From Phycomyces nitens (Eukaryota > Mucoromycota > Mucoromycetes > Mucorales > Phycomycetaceae), in NCBI GenBank assembly GCA_022702545.1, contig JAHRBC010000002.1, forward strand, positions 4,650,001 to 4,714,000: 64,000 nt of DNA, in the 5' to 3' direction. Made by a program: the position numbers and the translations under genes. Positions 1-11,616 of this stretch are shown here, one piece after another; position 1 is the stretch's first letter, and every line of letters begins with the position of its first letter. The notes beneath the pieces were generated by a model. That model searched no databases, was not told where the DNA came from, and was given only the letters and a program-made list of their open reading frames with translations.

Positions 1-1086
1 GCTTCTCAGATGATGGAGAAAATGATAGCCATGGAGAAATATATGGTGACCATGGGCACTAACATGGTTTCAGTGCAAAGAGAGATTACCACGATGAATG
101 GTAGAATCGGTGTACTTGTTGGAGACAACACCAACGCTGGTCAGCCTTCAAATGCTGTGCCAGTGGTTCCTGTTGCCGTGGCCCCAGTTGTCGGCACTCC
201 TGTTGACGGTATTCCTGAGCCACGAGCAAAGGACATCACTGAAGTGCTTGTAAGTAACAGAGTAATAATAATCCACTAATTTAATGCTATAAAATAGAGA
301 CTTATTAATGACTACCTGTGGTCACCAACGTTCAAGTCGAACGACCAGGGCGAAATTGAGGCCAACAACAACAAGCCCAGGTGGAACACCAAAGTCCACT
401 TCAACAAAAGCCCGAACAAAGAGTTGGTGGCAAACATGATGAGCTACCTGGTGTCAAATTCTCGCAACTCCAAGTTGCAAAAAGTGACATTCGTAACAAG
501 CTTCACACAAACTTCCGCAGTCGGTGGCGCCAGGAGAAAGAGGATCCTAGTAAGAGGGATGCCTCAAAGGCAAAGACACGGCGCTCTTCTCGTGAGGGTG
601 ATGTAAGTTGTGTTTTATATTCTAATCAGAGCTTAGTTTTAAGAGTAATATTAATATAAATTGCTCTCTAGCACCTCAAACGCCGTGGCCTTGCCTATGC
701 CAAGAACAAGGCTGCCATTGATGCTGCCATGGAGAAGGATTGCTCCAATCTTCTCCAGGAAGAAGCAATGTCCGAAGGCGAGTCTGGTGATGAGACACCT
801 GGAGTCCCAGGTGTATGCATCATTCGTGTCCAGCGCCCAAGTTGGCGAAGTGACAAGGTAAATTGTTTTCCAGCCAAGTTTATTGTTTTTGAAATATAAT
901 AAATAGAAACTAATTGTCCTTTAGTTCAACCAATTCCTTGGAATGGTTGACTTGTATGCCCGTGCCAACTTGGGCAACAATGCTCGACAGCTGATCAGAA
1001 GATCTCTTGTCGCTGTGGTGGAAAAACCAGTCCCTGCCAGCATGTTTCCTCCCCCACCACAGTGGACCATCAGAGATGACAAATAA
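1..1086 (+). pseudogene. E1 accessory gene, 5'-truncated by window edge, frameshifted
   Basis: Four exons at about 1-249, 298-602, 672-857 and 925-1086, with GTAAGT-like donors and TAG acceptors. It is the same gene as those at 33316 and 37719. Shared signatures include a W-N-T-x-V-x-F-N-x-S-P-N-K-E-L block in exon 2, an A-M-S-E-G-E-S acidic motif in exon 3, and an R-P-S-W-R-S-D block at the exon 3/4 junction. Exon 2 is 305 nt here against 306 nt in the six other main-family copies, and the frame switches near position 450, so a single-base deletion breaks it. Function is unknown. The position, convergent with the transposase, recalls second genes of CACTA elements, but I see no similarity I can name. 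Confidence 0.7.
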
Positions 1087-1207
1087 TTTTTTTTGATTTT
1101 TTAAAACAATACTCTTCTCAAATGATCATTGCACTTTATCTTAATAATATATATTTAGAGGTAAAGAAATATTTGTTTTGAAGGAAAGAGGAAGGCATAT
1201 ATTTTTA

Positions 1208-4200
1208 TTAAGCATATTGTTTCTTTGGTAGAGGAATTACCAGTGTTGTTGTCATATTGTTTTCTGTGCATTCAGCAGTTGCCACCTCCAGCAAGATTCG
1301 ATGTACAGGCAAGATGCACTGAAAGTCATCGTCAGAAAATTCAGGCAGGCAAATGTCAACACCATCATCTTCTCGCGATCTATCAGGAGACAGAGGAAGC
1401 CATCGGACAAAAGCGAAAACGTGTTGGGTATGCTGAATTCCATGGAATGAACAGACATCTTGGTTTGCTGGCGGCATAAAGGAATGAGTGAAGAGGTATT
1501 GAATTTGTCCAGTATATGCATTTGCATGATCTCCGAATCTACCAAGGAACAATGCCTGCACAAAAGACCCACGACTGATGGAGCTACTTTTGCCAACATA
1601 TGTTTGACCAAGAAGATCAATTGATTTCAGTTTTTGGACCTGATTGTCAACAAAGAATGGAGAGAGGGAGGCATGGTGATAATGAACAAGGTCTGGAATG
1701 TCATAGGTTTGTTTGTAGTACTCCAACAAATAAGGATAATGAATATCGCTTATTGATGATGTTCTACTTGTTGAAAGAGGGAATGCGGAAGGAGGGAGTG
1801 GTTCGTTGCCTTTGACAGGAATTGATGCGTTTAAGGAAAGTTGGACAAAGTTTTGCAAGTCAAAGGTGCAGTGCGTGTTGGAAGGAGAGGAGATGATGGC
1901 AGGTGTGGTCGAGGTGAGTTTTTGAAGGACAGGAGAGAAGAGGGCATGATTTGAATTAAGGAAAGTGGCATGGACATAGTCTTTTTGTAAACGTCTTCTA
2001 AGAAGTTCTTCATATATGTCATCTCGAAACCATCTTTTCTGTTAGTGTTGATGTTCTTTAGCAAGCTGTTAAATCTCTCGAACCCAAAGAGCCAGTAACC
2101 GTACACAGGTCCAAAATCACGAATTGTATCGCGAAGATGAAGGTGCAGGTGCATGTTGCAGGTGAGGATTGTTGCAGGATAAAGGGTTTCGCACGATTGA
2201 CAGAATTGCTGGAGATGGAGGTGAGCTGACTTGACATCGTCATAGGTTATCGTTGGCTTGACAAGTAAACGACATGCATCAACGAAATCAATCCAGCTAC
2301 GGAAATTTTCAGATGGGAGAATACCTCTCAACAAAACAGGGGAGTAAATGAGCACCCACGACTTCCACTCGTCTGCTTTCATACGGGGGAACCCCTTGCC
2401 AATCTTTGTCTTCAATGTGCTGTATCCAACGGGCAGCACCATCGTTTCGGCCATCTTCTGCATCTCACGCAGGTCTCTGTCTGTAAGTAGACCACTGGCA
2501 GTCCACTTCTCCAGCATTCTCTTCGCCGTGCCCAGAAAAAGATTGTGCATGGGATCGATGATCGTTCCACGTACTAGATCAAAGTATCCAAGACGATGCA
2601 GCTGCGACCATCGAACACCATTTTCGACCTCCAGCTGATGTCTTTCTGAGGGTGTACTTGCACTCTTCCACACCTCAGCATGCACCCGGTTTACAGCACC
2701 ATTTGTCAGTCTCCACTCAGCAAACTCGAACCCACGAAAATCGACACTGGCTGTGCCTTCCAGACGAGAGAATTGACGATCGCATTTATAACATGCACGT
2801 GTGCTGTTGTGGGCAGTAAATCCACTTGTCTTCCTGGCAGCAGGGATGTCACACGCCACCATCATCAACGCAGCATGGACACTGGCACCAGTTGGCTGCT
2901 CGAATGTTGGAATATTCATTCCTATATAGAGCTCGTTCAACTCATCCACCAACGGCTCCAGGTAGTGGTTGATCTCTTCAGATCTTGGCTCTTTGGGTCC
3001 AGGCATGAGACCAACGAGGATTGTGTTTTCTGCCTTAAAACGTTCCTCCCTAGGTAGATTGTTGACTACCAAGTACATGGCACCGCAAGAGTAAACCACA
3101 CCATCAAATGGCTGGAACCAGTCAATGTTGAGGGCCAACATGAGAGAGCGTGGTTCAGCAGTGAACTGGGCACCATTCACATCCTTGATCTCCTTCCACA
3201 TTGCACCGTCGTAAACATCACACATTGTCTGAGGAATCTTGAGATCTGTATTCCAGTGTCTGATCTTGGCTTCAAAGCCTGGACGAAGAAAGAGTGTCTT
3301 CATGGCATGCTTGACAGACTGGTATACGAATACCCTTTTGGGCGTCAAGGCACCAACGGACAACTCCTTCATCAACTTGCACCCGCAGACAGAGTTTGAT
3401 CCAATCTTCTGGAACACACAGGTGGGAGGAACTGTGGTACATTCGTTATAAATTTTGTGACAATCCTGGCATGCTACAAATCGGTTGATCCCCTTGGATA
3501 TCTCAGAAAATCCAGTCATGCGTTGGAGACCAAGAAGACTTGTTGGAAGCTGGAAATCCTGCTCGTAAATCTTCAAGAGCTCGTTGATGAACTCGATCAA
3601 GACAACAGAACCCTTGTTGACCACGTAACGGGATATGAACAGTACAGCAAAAATGGCAACGAATTTGTGAACTGGGTTCTCAGGCATACCAGGAGCACCA
3701 AAAGGGGCTATTGTAAAAAAGAAAAAGAAAATATTAATACTTAATTTTTTCAGGCTTTTTCTTTTATTCAAGAATTTAATACAAACCTTCGACGTCCAAC
3801 TCCTCGAGCTCAATCTCAACAACATCTTCTTCATCATCGCTGTCATTGCCATTGCCAGCGCCATTGTCTTCATCATCATTCCCAATGGAGACATCATTGT
3901 CAAACATGAACGCAGGTTCCGAAACAGGTACATTTGTCTGACCACTCTCCTCTGCGGCTCCAGGTTGGTGAATCAGAATAGCTACGAATATAGAATATAA
4001 TAGTTGGTTAGACACTAGTAACATTTTAATAAATATTTCTTACACCCAGTATCAACTTCCATTGCACTTATTTGCGAGTCTTTTATTATTATATAATATT
4101 AGTATTAAAATACACTACTGTTGTTTTAAATAAAATACCTCTTGAAGTTCTAAATGCTTCCTCTACTCTCGCTCTTTTGTTATGATGTTGAGCCGTTCTT

Positions 4201-4286
4201 CTTGTCACAAAGGTATATCCTTCCTCATTATCACCGCATACAGTGCAATAGCACTTGACATTGTAGATACTGCTGGCAGAAGACAT
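1208..4286 (-). pseudogene. E1 Tnp2-like transposase, one frameshift
   Basis: Four exons: 4139-4286, 4044-4079 (36 nt), 3787-3981 and 1208-3707. Exon 1 encodes a cysteine motif (C-x-C-x2-C, later R-x-x-x-H). Exon 3 is highly acidic. Exon 4 holds a zinc-ribbon-like Cys cluster and then the catalytic core with N-I-D-W-F-Q-P-F-D-G, L-M-P-G-P-K-E, A-C-D-I-P-A-A-R and D-P-M-H-N-L-F-L-G, as in fungal relatives of the plant Tnp2/Transposase_21 family (DDE, RNase H fold). It ends P-L-P-K-K-x-Y-A. Near 1986-1990 an A run has five A's where the frame needs six, so everything C-terminal shifts frame. With that base the summed exons would be a multiple of three. A single homopolymer error in the assembly is the alternative. 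Confidence 0.85.
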
Positions 4287-4529
4287 GTTGTTTATGTTTG
4301 TAATGATAAAATTAAAAGGAAACGAGTGTTACATATATTTTATTTGCTATACTTTTATAACAATACAAAGTAATACTCTAATGCTTATTATATCTGGGCC
4401 AATAGAAAATGCCAATATTATATTTTTGACATGAACACAAGAAAAACAGTTGAGTTGGAAAACGACCCCACATTAATACCAGTTCAGGGCAACTTGGCCA
4501 CTAGTGTATTCAGGGTTGTTTTTCCAGTG

Positions 4530-5337
4530 ATCTTCTATCCTCTCTTTGATTTTACATATACTCCTGTTTCCCCAGTGGGATTGACCTTTTGGCTTTGTTA
4601 TAGTAAAAGGAAGACCATCCCAGATCAGGAACAACAAATTAATGTCAGCCAATCAAGATGACAATTACACAGAGTTCTCTTTTGAGAACGATGACCAAAT
4701 TGATTCCCTTTTGCTCTCTGAAGACCTAGAAGACATTAGTTATAACAAAAGTAGATTAGAAACCAAAACAGACATTTATGATGACTGAGTAGGTTTAGAA
4801 AAGATATAAAAGAGGACAATATTTCATTGAATAAAAAGTATCTATCTTTCTATCCTATTTTTACTCTTTTATCCTCGTTTACAATTCCCAGTAGGTTTGA
4901 CCAATATTGGCTGTGTTATAGCATTGGAAGAACAACCCAGATCCAAAATGACAATCTGGTATTTCTTTTCTGGCACTTGTAACTAAGTCACAGAATCAAT
5001 ACCACTAGGGATTGTCAAGTTTAGAGAATAGTTTTTAGATAGAATCTAGATACTTTTTATTGATACAAATCCTTTTACTATTTATACAAAATGTAATTTG
5101 ATTTAAGGCTAAATGTATAGCTACGTTAATATGTCTTAGATAGTTATTGTCCAGTAGAATATACTTAGAAGATATTCATAATTTAAGACACTTGAGACAT
5201 TTAGAAACATATATATGAAAACCAATTGGCAAGGTCTTGATTGTTTACCCAAAAAAGGTCAACCATTACTGGTTGCCTATCAAGAGCCAATTTTGGTTAC
5301 CGATGTCAACTCTGATAGTTGTTGTCATTCCTGATCT
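4530..5337. other. Spacer between E1 and E2
   Basis: No supported gene. It contains an imperfect direct repeat of about 75 bp (about 4562-4640 and 4885-4957, both starting with CCCAGT followed by GGATTGACC or AGGTTTGACC). Between the copies are a TATAAAAGAGG motif near 4806 and an AATAAAAAG motif near 4830. This could be a decayed LTR or a promoter/terminator remnant. A 48-codon acidic ORF runs from ATG 4642 to TGA 4788 and has no recognisable domain. Confidence 0.4.
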
Positions 5338-5759
5338 GGCACTATGGTGGAAAAAATGGTAGCTAACTACCATTTTGATAGCATTACTACCATTTTTTCC
5401 CACCAAAAAAAATGGTAGTAAAGACTCTGTATAAGGCAATTTTGGTAGCTGTTACCATTTTTTTAGTGCGAAAAAAAAGGGTAGTTATGAGGCAGGAATA
5501 GGCACAGCTACCATTTTTTTTATCGAACCAAAATCGTTTCATTATATACTATAGCCTCTCTTTTATATTACTTTATATACTAGCACCCATTCTTTTTTTA
5601 CTGCCATTTATTTGAAATAATGGTTTATTTTTTATTATAATTTCGATTTATTTCAAATAATATTAAAATATATATAATAATAATATAGAAACATACCAAA
5701 AGCAAATACTATTTAATATTATAAAACGTATATGATACAAACCTTTTACTCAAGCTATA

Positions 5760-6245
5760 CATGATGCCAACAACATGTTGTTATGACTTGGATGGCCTTT
5801 GGTCTTCACCGATTGCTATAAAAATATTGTGGTCAGAGAATGAAGCAATCAAATAAACCGAGCTTATTATTTTGGATAGCATACCAGTATATGTTGTGCT
5901 TGTCAATTGGCGTGCCAAGCATCTTGTTATGGATCACTGTCATGACCTGGATAGCACCTTTGGTTTTCATCGATTGCTATAAAAATATTGTGGTCAGAGA
6001 ATGAAGCAATCAAATAAACCAAATATATTGTTTTGGGTAGCATACCAGTATATATTGTGCATGTTAATCAGCGTGCCGAGCATCTTGTTGTAGATCACTG
6101 TCATGACTTGGAAGGCCTTTGGTCTTCATCAATTGCTATAAAGATATCGTGGTCAGAGAATGAAGCAATCAAATAAACTGAGTATATTGTTTTGGATAGC
6201 ATACCAGTATATATTGTGCTTGTTAATTGGTATACCAAGCATCTC
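5760..6245. repeat. Three tandem ~160-bp repeats in E2
   Basis: The segment containing GATTGCTATAAAAATATTGTG recurs at about 5811, 5972 and 6131, giving periods of 161 and 159 bp. Each unit contains a TTTGGT(C/T)TTCA block, an AGAATGAAGCAATCAAATAAA block and a GCATACCAGTATAT block. The units are similar but not identical. They lie in the arm of E2 opposite the transposase remnant. The equivalent arm of E4 is not in the window. Confidence 0.85.
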
Positions 6246-6469
6246 TTGAATTAATGCCACTATATGAAACGTACAGATGTAAATACTAGATGCAGTAGAA
6301 GAAGAATAGAGAATGCGCAATATGATTAATTAAAGAGTGTAAACATATTATAATATTCTTACCATAGAAAATATATTGCTGTAAAGTCAGCTCATAAGAT
6401 TTAAAACTAATTTGAATATAATGGTAGTTGGCAGAATGAGTACATCATTAAGAAAACAATATGCATATT

Positions 6470-6920
6470 CTACAGAGATTCCCAGGTAGGGAGGTGGGGA
6501 ACAACAAACTTTAGTGTAATATAGCTGTAAAAAATTTTCACCTTTTTTTAGTGTCTGAAAAATTATGAGATGTGTGTTTCATTCCTTGATTAAAGATAGC
6601 AGAGCTGGAGATGTGATATACAAGATTCCAATTGGATGTTTATGCCATTGACAACCTTACATAAGGGAGGGTCATTTAGTTTTACTTCAAAAAAGTAGAG
6701 CAAAGAAAAGAAAAGAAATACAAACTAACCTCAGCATAATACAGCTATAAAAATTTTTTTATTTTTTTTTGTGTTTGAAAACGGGCAAGATGTGTATTTC
6801 ATTCCTAGATTAAAAACAACAGAGCTGAAGATGTGGTATACAAGATGCCAATCGGGCATTTATTAAGGTGGCAATCTTATGTGATGGAGAGTTATTCGAT
6901 TTTATTTCAAAGGAGAGGAC
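6470..6920. repeat. Two ~220-bp imperfect direct repeats in E2
   Basis: Both copies contain an AGCTGTAAAAA/AGCTATAAAAA block, a poly-T stretch, a GATGTGTxTTTCATTCCT block and AGAGCTGxAGATGTG followed by ATACAAGAT. The AGAGCTG positions are 6601 and 6821, so the period is about 220 bp. The same pair occurs inverted in E4 at about 22100-22425. It is therefore part of the family's structure and predates the split of E2 and E4. Confidence 0.7.
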
Positions 6921-7194
6921 CAAAGCAAAGATAAAACAGCTAAAGGAAAAGAGGAAAAGAAAAAGTGCGCTAAAACATATACTAAAAATATGAGAGAACC
7001 AATAAGAGCAGCCTAAAGAATATTAAAGCCCTGGTCTGTTTCTCTTTGATGAAGGCTCATTGCTCATTCCTAGTGGTGTAAACCTATATCAAACAGTAGA
7101 AATATTATATTAATATTAAATTGAGAATAGATGAACAACCAAAAAGCTCTAACTTATAGTACATCTGTCATGATTGGTGATTCAGCCTTGTCAT

Positions 7195-7498
7195 CTGTTT
7201 GAAATACCTCATCTTCTGAAAGAAAAGAACTGCTTGCTCCTTCCTGCTATAACATAATAAAAATATTGTATTAATTATAATATATATTCAAATGTTTGTT
7301 AATTAATAAACTTGCCTGGCTGTTCTCTGTCATTTTTCTCTTACGAGTCTGGTTTGCACTCTTAAAGGTGTCTTGGAGAAGATTCTTGGCACACCACATT
7401 CTTTTGCACTTGTAAATGTAGAGTGCTATTGTCCTAGCCGTGCCACACTGGCCACAATCATTGATGACAGGTACGTTGATTTTGTCATCATTGACCAA
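7195..7498 (-). pseudogene. E2 accessory-gene remnant
   Basis: A minus-strand segment matches the 3' half of the E4 plus-strand gene (about 21590-21855). It shares Y-K-C-K-R-M-W-C-A-K-N-L, then D-T-F-K-S-A-N-Q-T, then S-Q-A-S-L-L. The 5' half of that gene, including its coiled-coil-like start, is deleted: promoter-proximal sequence is joined directly to the middle of exon 2. Function unknown. Confidence 0.65.
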
Positions 7499-7551
7499 GA
7501 AGTGTCTTCGCTGCTATTGTTATTATTAGTCAAATAATCTCTTACCTATCC

Positions 7552-8430
7552 ATGGAAAGAGTAATTGGAGTATACTCCAAGCCTATCAGGTTGAGGTCAA
7601 AGGGCAGTAGAAACGCCAGTTTGCTTGTTGAGCACTTTGCTGTTCATAACTTTGTCAGTTCAGCAAACAGCTCTCAGAATTATCCTTGTACAAGTCAGCC
7701 ATCCACATATAATGAAGCAAGTTTCTTAGATCTTCCAGATGGTGTAAGTGCTCCCCAGCTATGGGAGCCATTCAACTGACATGCCAGCTTGAATGATGAT
7801 GACGTGGAAGGTGTCAGCAGCCCTGTTGTCAAGAATACTTTGGCAAAGTACTATGTGTGAAACAGTGTTATGAACAGTATTGAACTTGATGACCCAACAA
7901 TTGTTGTTGCTTCTTGTCTTTGGAAAAATTCAACCATGCATGCTTCATGAATGTACCAAAGAATAAAAAACGAGACCAGACGTGGCAATCATCATGTGAT
8001 GTTTACCTGTCCGTACAGAAAGTGAGTATTGGTATTATTCAAAATACAAAATAGAGATCACTCGCATTTTTTATATTTTTATCTAGCCGTCGCAATATAC
8101 TATTCAAAGCTGATTTGTTGGCACTGTGGAATTTTATTTTGAGCATAAAGAGATTGATGGCACACCGCACTTTCTGGCATTTGTTGAAGTGATGAAAGAG
8201 CATGGTACAGCAGCCCATGACTCTTCTGTGCCAATTGTAATACAGTGGTCACACAGCTCAACTAGACAAACAACCCAGCCAAAATATGCCATTATCAATG
8301 TAGATGACATTCAGCATCAAGTTGGGCTCATCCAGTACCCTCCAAGTGTTAATCAGTTCTTTGTCATTGCACCATATTATGTGTTTAATGAAAATCTGTG
8401 TGTGACTAGAGGCAACCGTGCCACTTTATT
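7552..8430 (+). pseudogene. E2 transposase C-terminal fragment
   Basis: Two readable blocks match the C-terminal exons of the E4 transposase. One starts M-E-R-V-I-G-V-Y-S-K at 7552. The other, at 8126-8430, contains H-F-L-A-F-V-E-V-M-K-E-H, then V-G-L-I-Q-Y-P-P and F-F-V-I-A-P-Y. In-frame stops separate the blocks, and the catalytic core is missing entirely. It cannot encode an active enzyme. Confidence 0.75.
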
Positions 8431-8846
8431 AAAATTTTCCTTTTCTTTTTTCTTTACTTATAAATATCAATACCAAATAAAATAAAATGGCTAATAATGT
8501 CAAAAATAAAAATTCAGTTTCAAAAAAATGGTAGCATAACTACCATTTTGTTCACACAGGCAAAAAATCATTTTTCTCAAAAATGCGCAACATCTTTAAC
8601 ACCAAATAAAATGCTCATTTCAATAAACAAGGTTGTCTAAAAACTTATGAGCCCTTTCTATGGTACTACAACTACCTCATTGCCTGATGAAAAGACATTC
8701 CATGCGACTTTTATGAATCGGCATCAATGACATTACCTTTCAACCACAATCTGCAGAGATAAAGTGCTCTAAAATCATAAAAAACGGTAGTTATGCTACC
8801 GTTTTTGGCACAGCTACCAGTCCTTCCACCGTAGTGCCTCTGCATT

Positions 8847-10299
8847 CACTGCAAAAATATGTTCCTTTTACATATGTAAAATAATATGAAATTCTGAGTG
8901 AAACAAAAGATTTTACCCAGACTTTGAGTAATATTTTACTATTCAGACAGATATTATTTCTACCTATAATTTTTTTTATTTATCCTAAGGATGGAAACAC
9001 TCTCATAAAGAACTATAGTATTACCATACACAAACTGACTATAAATTACTTTTTTTTAAAAAAAAAAACAGATGTTCTTGTATAACGTTGCATTTTTGTT
9101 TTCTTTTAAGAATCAAGAAAACAATGGTTTAAAGATTATAGAAACGCGCAAATGTTTTATTTCACGTATCAATGGTAGCATTTTATTGGACTATATTTTA
9201 ACTGTCACTATAATAACAGCTTCTTATTGAACAGCTACATAGTTCTCACACTTTTTATAAATATTTTTATGGAAAATCATTTATGAATAGTTTATTTTAT
9301 TATTTTTATTTTTAGGAGAATATTATTTAGAATTTTGTTCTAGACCTAGATTTCAAAAATATTACTCATCTATATAGTATACTTTTTGATATATAGACAC
9401 AGTATGGGTAGGTACTCCTTGTAAAAGACAAATAAAGCAGGAGAGTTTCTTGTAAATAGATATTTATATATCTGTGATAAAAGAAGTAACAGATATTAAT
9501 TTTTAAAATAATCCATATTTTTCATTTTGTATTTACCCATAAAGCTATATGCAATCATAGAAAAATATTTATTCCAGATTGCAGATATAAAATGTGATAA
9601 CTAAAGCAGTATTTGGCAAATAGTAAGAGCTTATACAAGATGTTTGCTTACATATTGAGAGTTGCGGGATAAAAACAAAATACAGAACATGGATTGCAAT
9701 ATGTTCAACTAAAAAATAATAAATTAATAAGAGAAAATATAACGATCTTTTTATATTTACCATGTATATTATCATCAATATCATTTTGAAATATCAGAAA
9801 GCCGTGAATCTTTTAAATGAATGATTAGTAAATATATAGTTTATCATGATATTATATTTACCTTTATTATAAAAGAAGAGCATATTATACTATATTAATA
9901 ATATATCAGTAGTTAATATAGTATACTTGATGATATAAACAACATGTTTAAAAAATAATAACTTACCAGGGTATTGACAAATAAAATAAATAGGAAAGAA
10001 AAGGAAAAGGAGAATATATTATTTGAAATTTATTTGAGGTTACCATGAGTCGTACATACTGGGACCCAGTTTTACAGACCAAAATAGATTAATACAGATG
10101 ATCTTACAGCACTGATTAAAAATGTGAATTATAATAAAAATATTTTCAATAAGCATATTGTAGTCTGTCCCCTTTTTATTTTCTAAATATCTTTACCAAT
10201 AACTGTATTTTGCTTCGTATATATTTATATGCTGAATAGGCAAAATATAATATTTTAATATATTCATATATTGTTATATTTATAAAATACATATAGAAA
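8847..10299 (-). other. E3 left arm: putative divergent intron-rich unit
   Basis: AT-rich with no long ORF. On the minus strand, good splice donors recur at intervals of about 100-220 bp (near 9962, 9859, 9757 and 9533). All have an exon ending in G followed by GTAAGT or GTAAAT. The spacing and position match the clearer spliced units in E6 and E7. I cannot fix exons here, and coding potential is not evident. Confidence 0.35.
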
Positions 10300-11523
10300 A
10301 TGTCTTCTAGCTCAAGAAACTCTAATCGCAGATCAAATGCTAATGAACAGCCTGGCAGTTCTTCCCAGGGGGCAGGTAATCAGCCAAAACGCCGCAGACT
10401 TGCCCCAAGATCTGAGACAGTCAGAAATGATGATGATGGATATAAAGAACTCTCTGGACAGATGGCATCGATGAGTCGCCAGCTTAGAAAGATGTATGAC
10501 ATGCAGGCTAGCTCAGCAAACACAGTGAGCATGTTCATGAATGCTCATGCCAATGGTGTTTTTAATGGAGCACCTGCTGGCCCAGTTTTGCCAGCAACTA
10601 TCTCTCCTTCTGTTCCTGCTCAGCCTTCTCTCAGTGAGAGTCAGATGAGTGCGATAATTTTGGTATAGATAATCTTGACAGAGTATAATAATATATAATC
10701 TAATAAAAATATACAGGACTTGATCCATGAGAAAATGTGGATAAGGGACTTAAAGTCCAACGATCCCATTGAGATTGCTGAGAATGAAGCCAGGAGAAAA
10801 TGGAATACTGATCAATGGATTGATCATCAGGACAATGTCAAGATTGTCAAATATTTGAGAGAGTATATACTCTCACAGCCTCGTGCTGCTGGATTTTGGC
10901 CAAGTATGGTAGTTGCTAAAATCAAAAACAACTACAAGATCTTCTACCAAAGTGTTAACATGTCAGAGGAGGCAGGCATTATCAAGAAGCATAATGCACA
11001 CATCAATAGCCGAATGAGAGAGGTAATTATAAGAAAAATATTAATGTACATGGTTATCTTATATTCTAAAAATATTAACAGATTCTTAATTGCCGCATTA
11101 TTACCTATGAGACCAACTGGGAGATTACAGATGCTGAGATGGGTCCAAAAGAAGGAAATGCTCATGAGATGGCATATCTCAATGTTCTTCGAAAAGAGGT
11201 CATGTCAGATGGTGAATCAGGTGTTGAGGATTTTGGTGAAGGTGTCAGCCTGAAGGTTGTAAAGATTACTTGCCCCAGTTGGAGAAGTGATGAGGTAATT
11301 ATTTTCAATTTGTATTTGTTGCAGCACAAGTTAAAACTAATGACAAAAACAGTTAAACAGACTCTTGGCAATAATTGATCGCATTTCTAAAGACCGTGAC
11401 TTGAGAAAGGGGCAGTCAAAGTCAAAACCAAAGACCCCTAGAATCCAAAGAGGAGTTAAAGTTGTCCCTATCCCCACTTCTCTGTCCACCATCTTGCCTC
11501 CCTGGTCAATTAGAGATGAATAA
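10300..11523 (+). CDS. E3 accessory protein, intact
   Basis: Four exons, 10300-10662, 10717-11022, 11082-11294 and 11353-11523, each a multiple of three, giving 350 aa with no internal stop. The N-terminus is Ser/Asn/Arg-rich with a basic K-R-R-R patch (possible nuclear signal), followed by an Ala/Pro-rich linker. The exon 2 block holds W-N-T-D-x-W-I-D-H and F-W-P-S-M-V-V-A-K-I-K-N-N-Y. Exon 3 has M-S-D-G-E-S and P-S-W-R-S-D-E. It is convergent with the transposase, with 93 bp between the stop codons. No family recognised. DNA binding to element ends is a guess from position and charge. Confidence 0.75.
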
Positions 11524-11616
11524 ATATATTTTTTCTTTTTCTCTCTATATTTTATATCAACTGCAAATTGTAAATATAGCTGAAGAGTTTTGACCAATAG
11601 ATAAATATATTAAAAG

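Larger units (their letters stand above)
1..4529 (-). mobile_element. E1: CACTA-type DNA transposon, right part
   Basis: The left end lies outside the window. The right end is read from a terminal repeat at 4511-4529 that, on the minus strand, begins CACTGGAAAAACAACCC, the same type as the ends of E5-E8. It carries an accessory gene on the plus strand (1-1086) and a convergent transposase gene on the minus strand (1208-4286), followed by about 240 bp of non-coding subterminal DNA. Both genes carry a one-base deletion, so this copy is probably dead. The base after the TIR starts ATC; the matching TSD copy would be left of the window. Confidence 0.8.
5338..8838 (+). mobile_element. E2: non-autonomous CACTA-type element, second family
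   Basis: The ends are GGCACTATGGTGGAA (5338) and, on the minus strand, GGCACTACGGTGGAA (ending 8838), flanked by the 3-bp direct repeat TCT (5335-5337 and 8839-8841). It is an inverted relative of E4: its right half matches the left end of E4. Relative to E4 it has lost most of the transposase N-terminus and most of the accessory gene. The remains are a transposase C-terminal fragment (7552-8430) and an accessory fragment (about 7195-7498, minus strand). Subterminal DNA carries repeated GGTAGC/GCTACC motifs. It looks like an internal-deletion derivative mobilised in trans by an E4-type element. Confidence 0.8.

Noticed and set aside
4431..4661. 76-codon ORF spanning the right end of E1
   Set aside because: It crosses the TIR and TSD of E1, so it cannot be an old gene.
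5760..6245. CRISPR-like array
   Set aside because: Three 160-bp units with no short repeat/spacer structure, inside a eukaryotic transposon.
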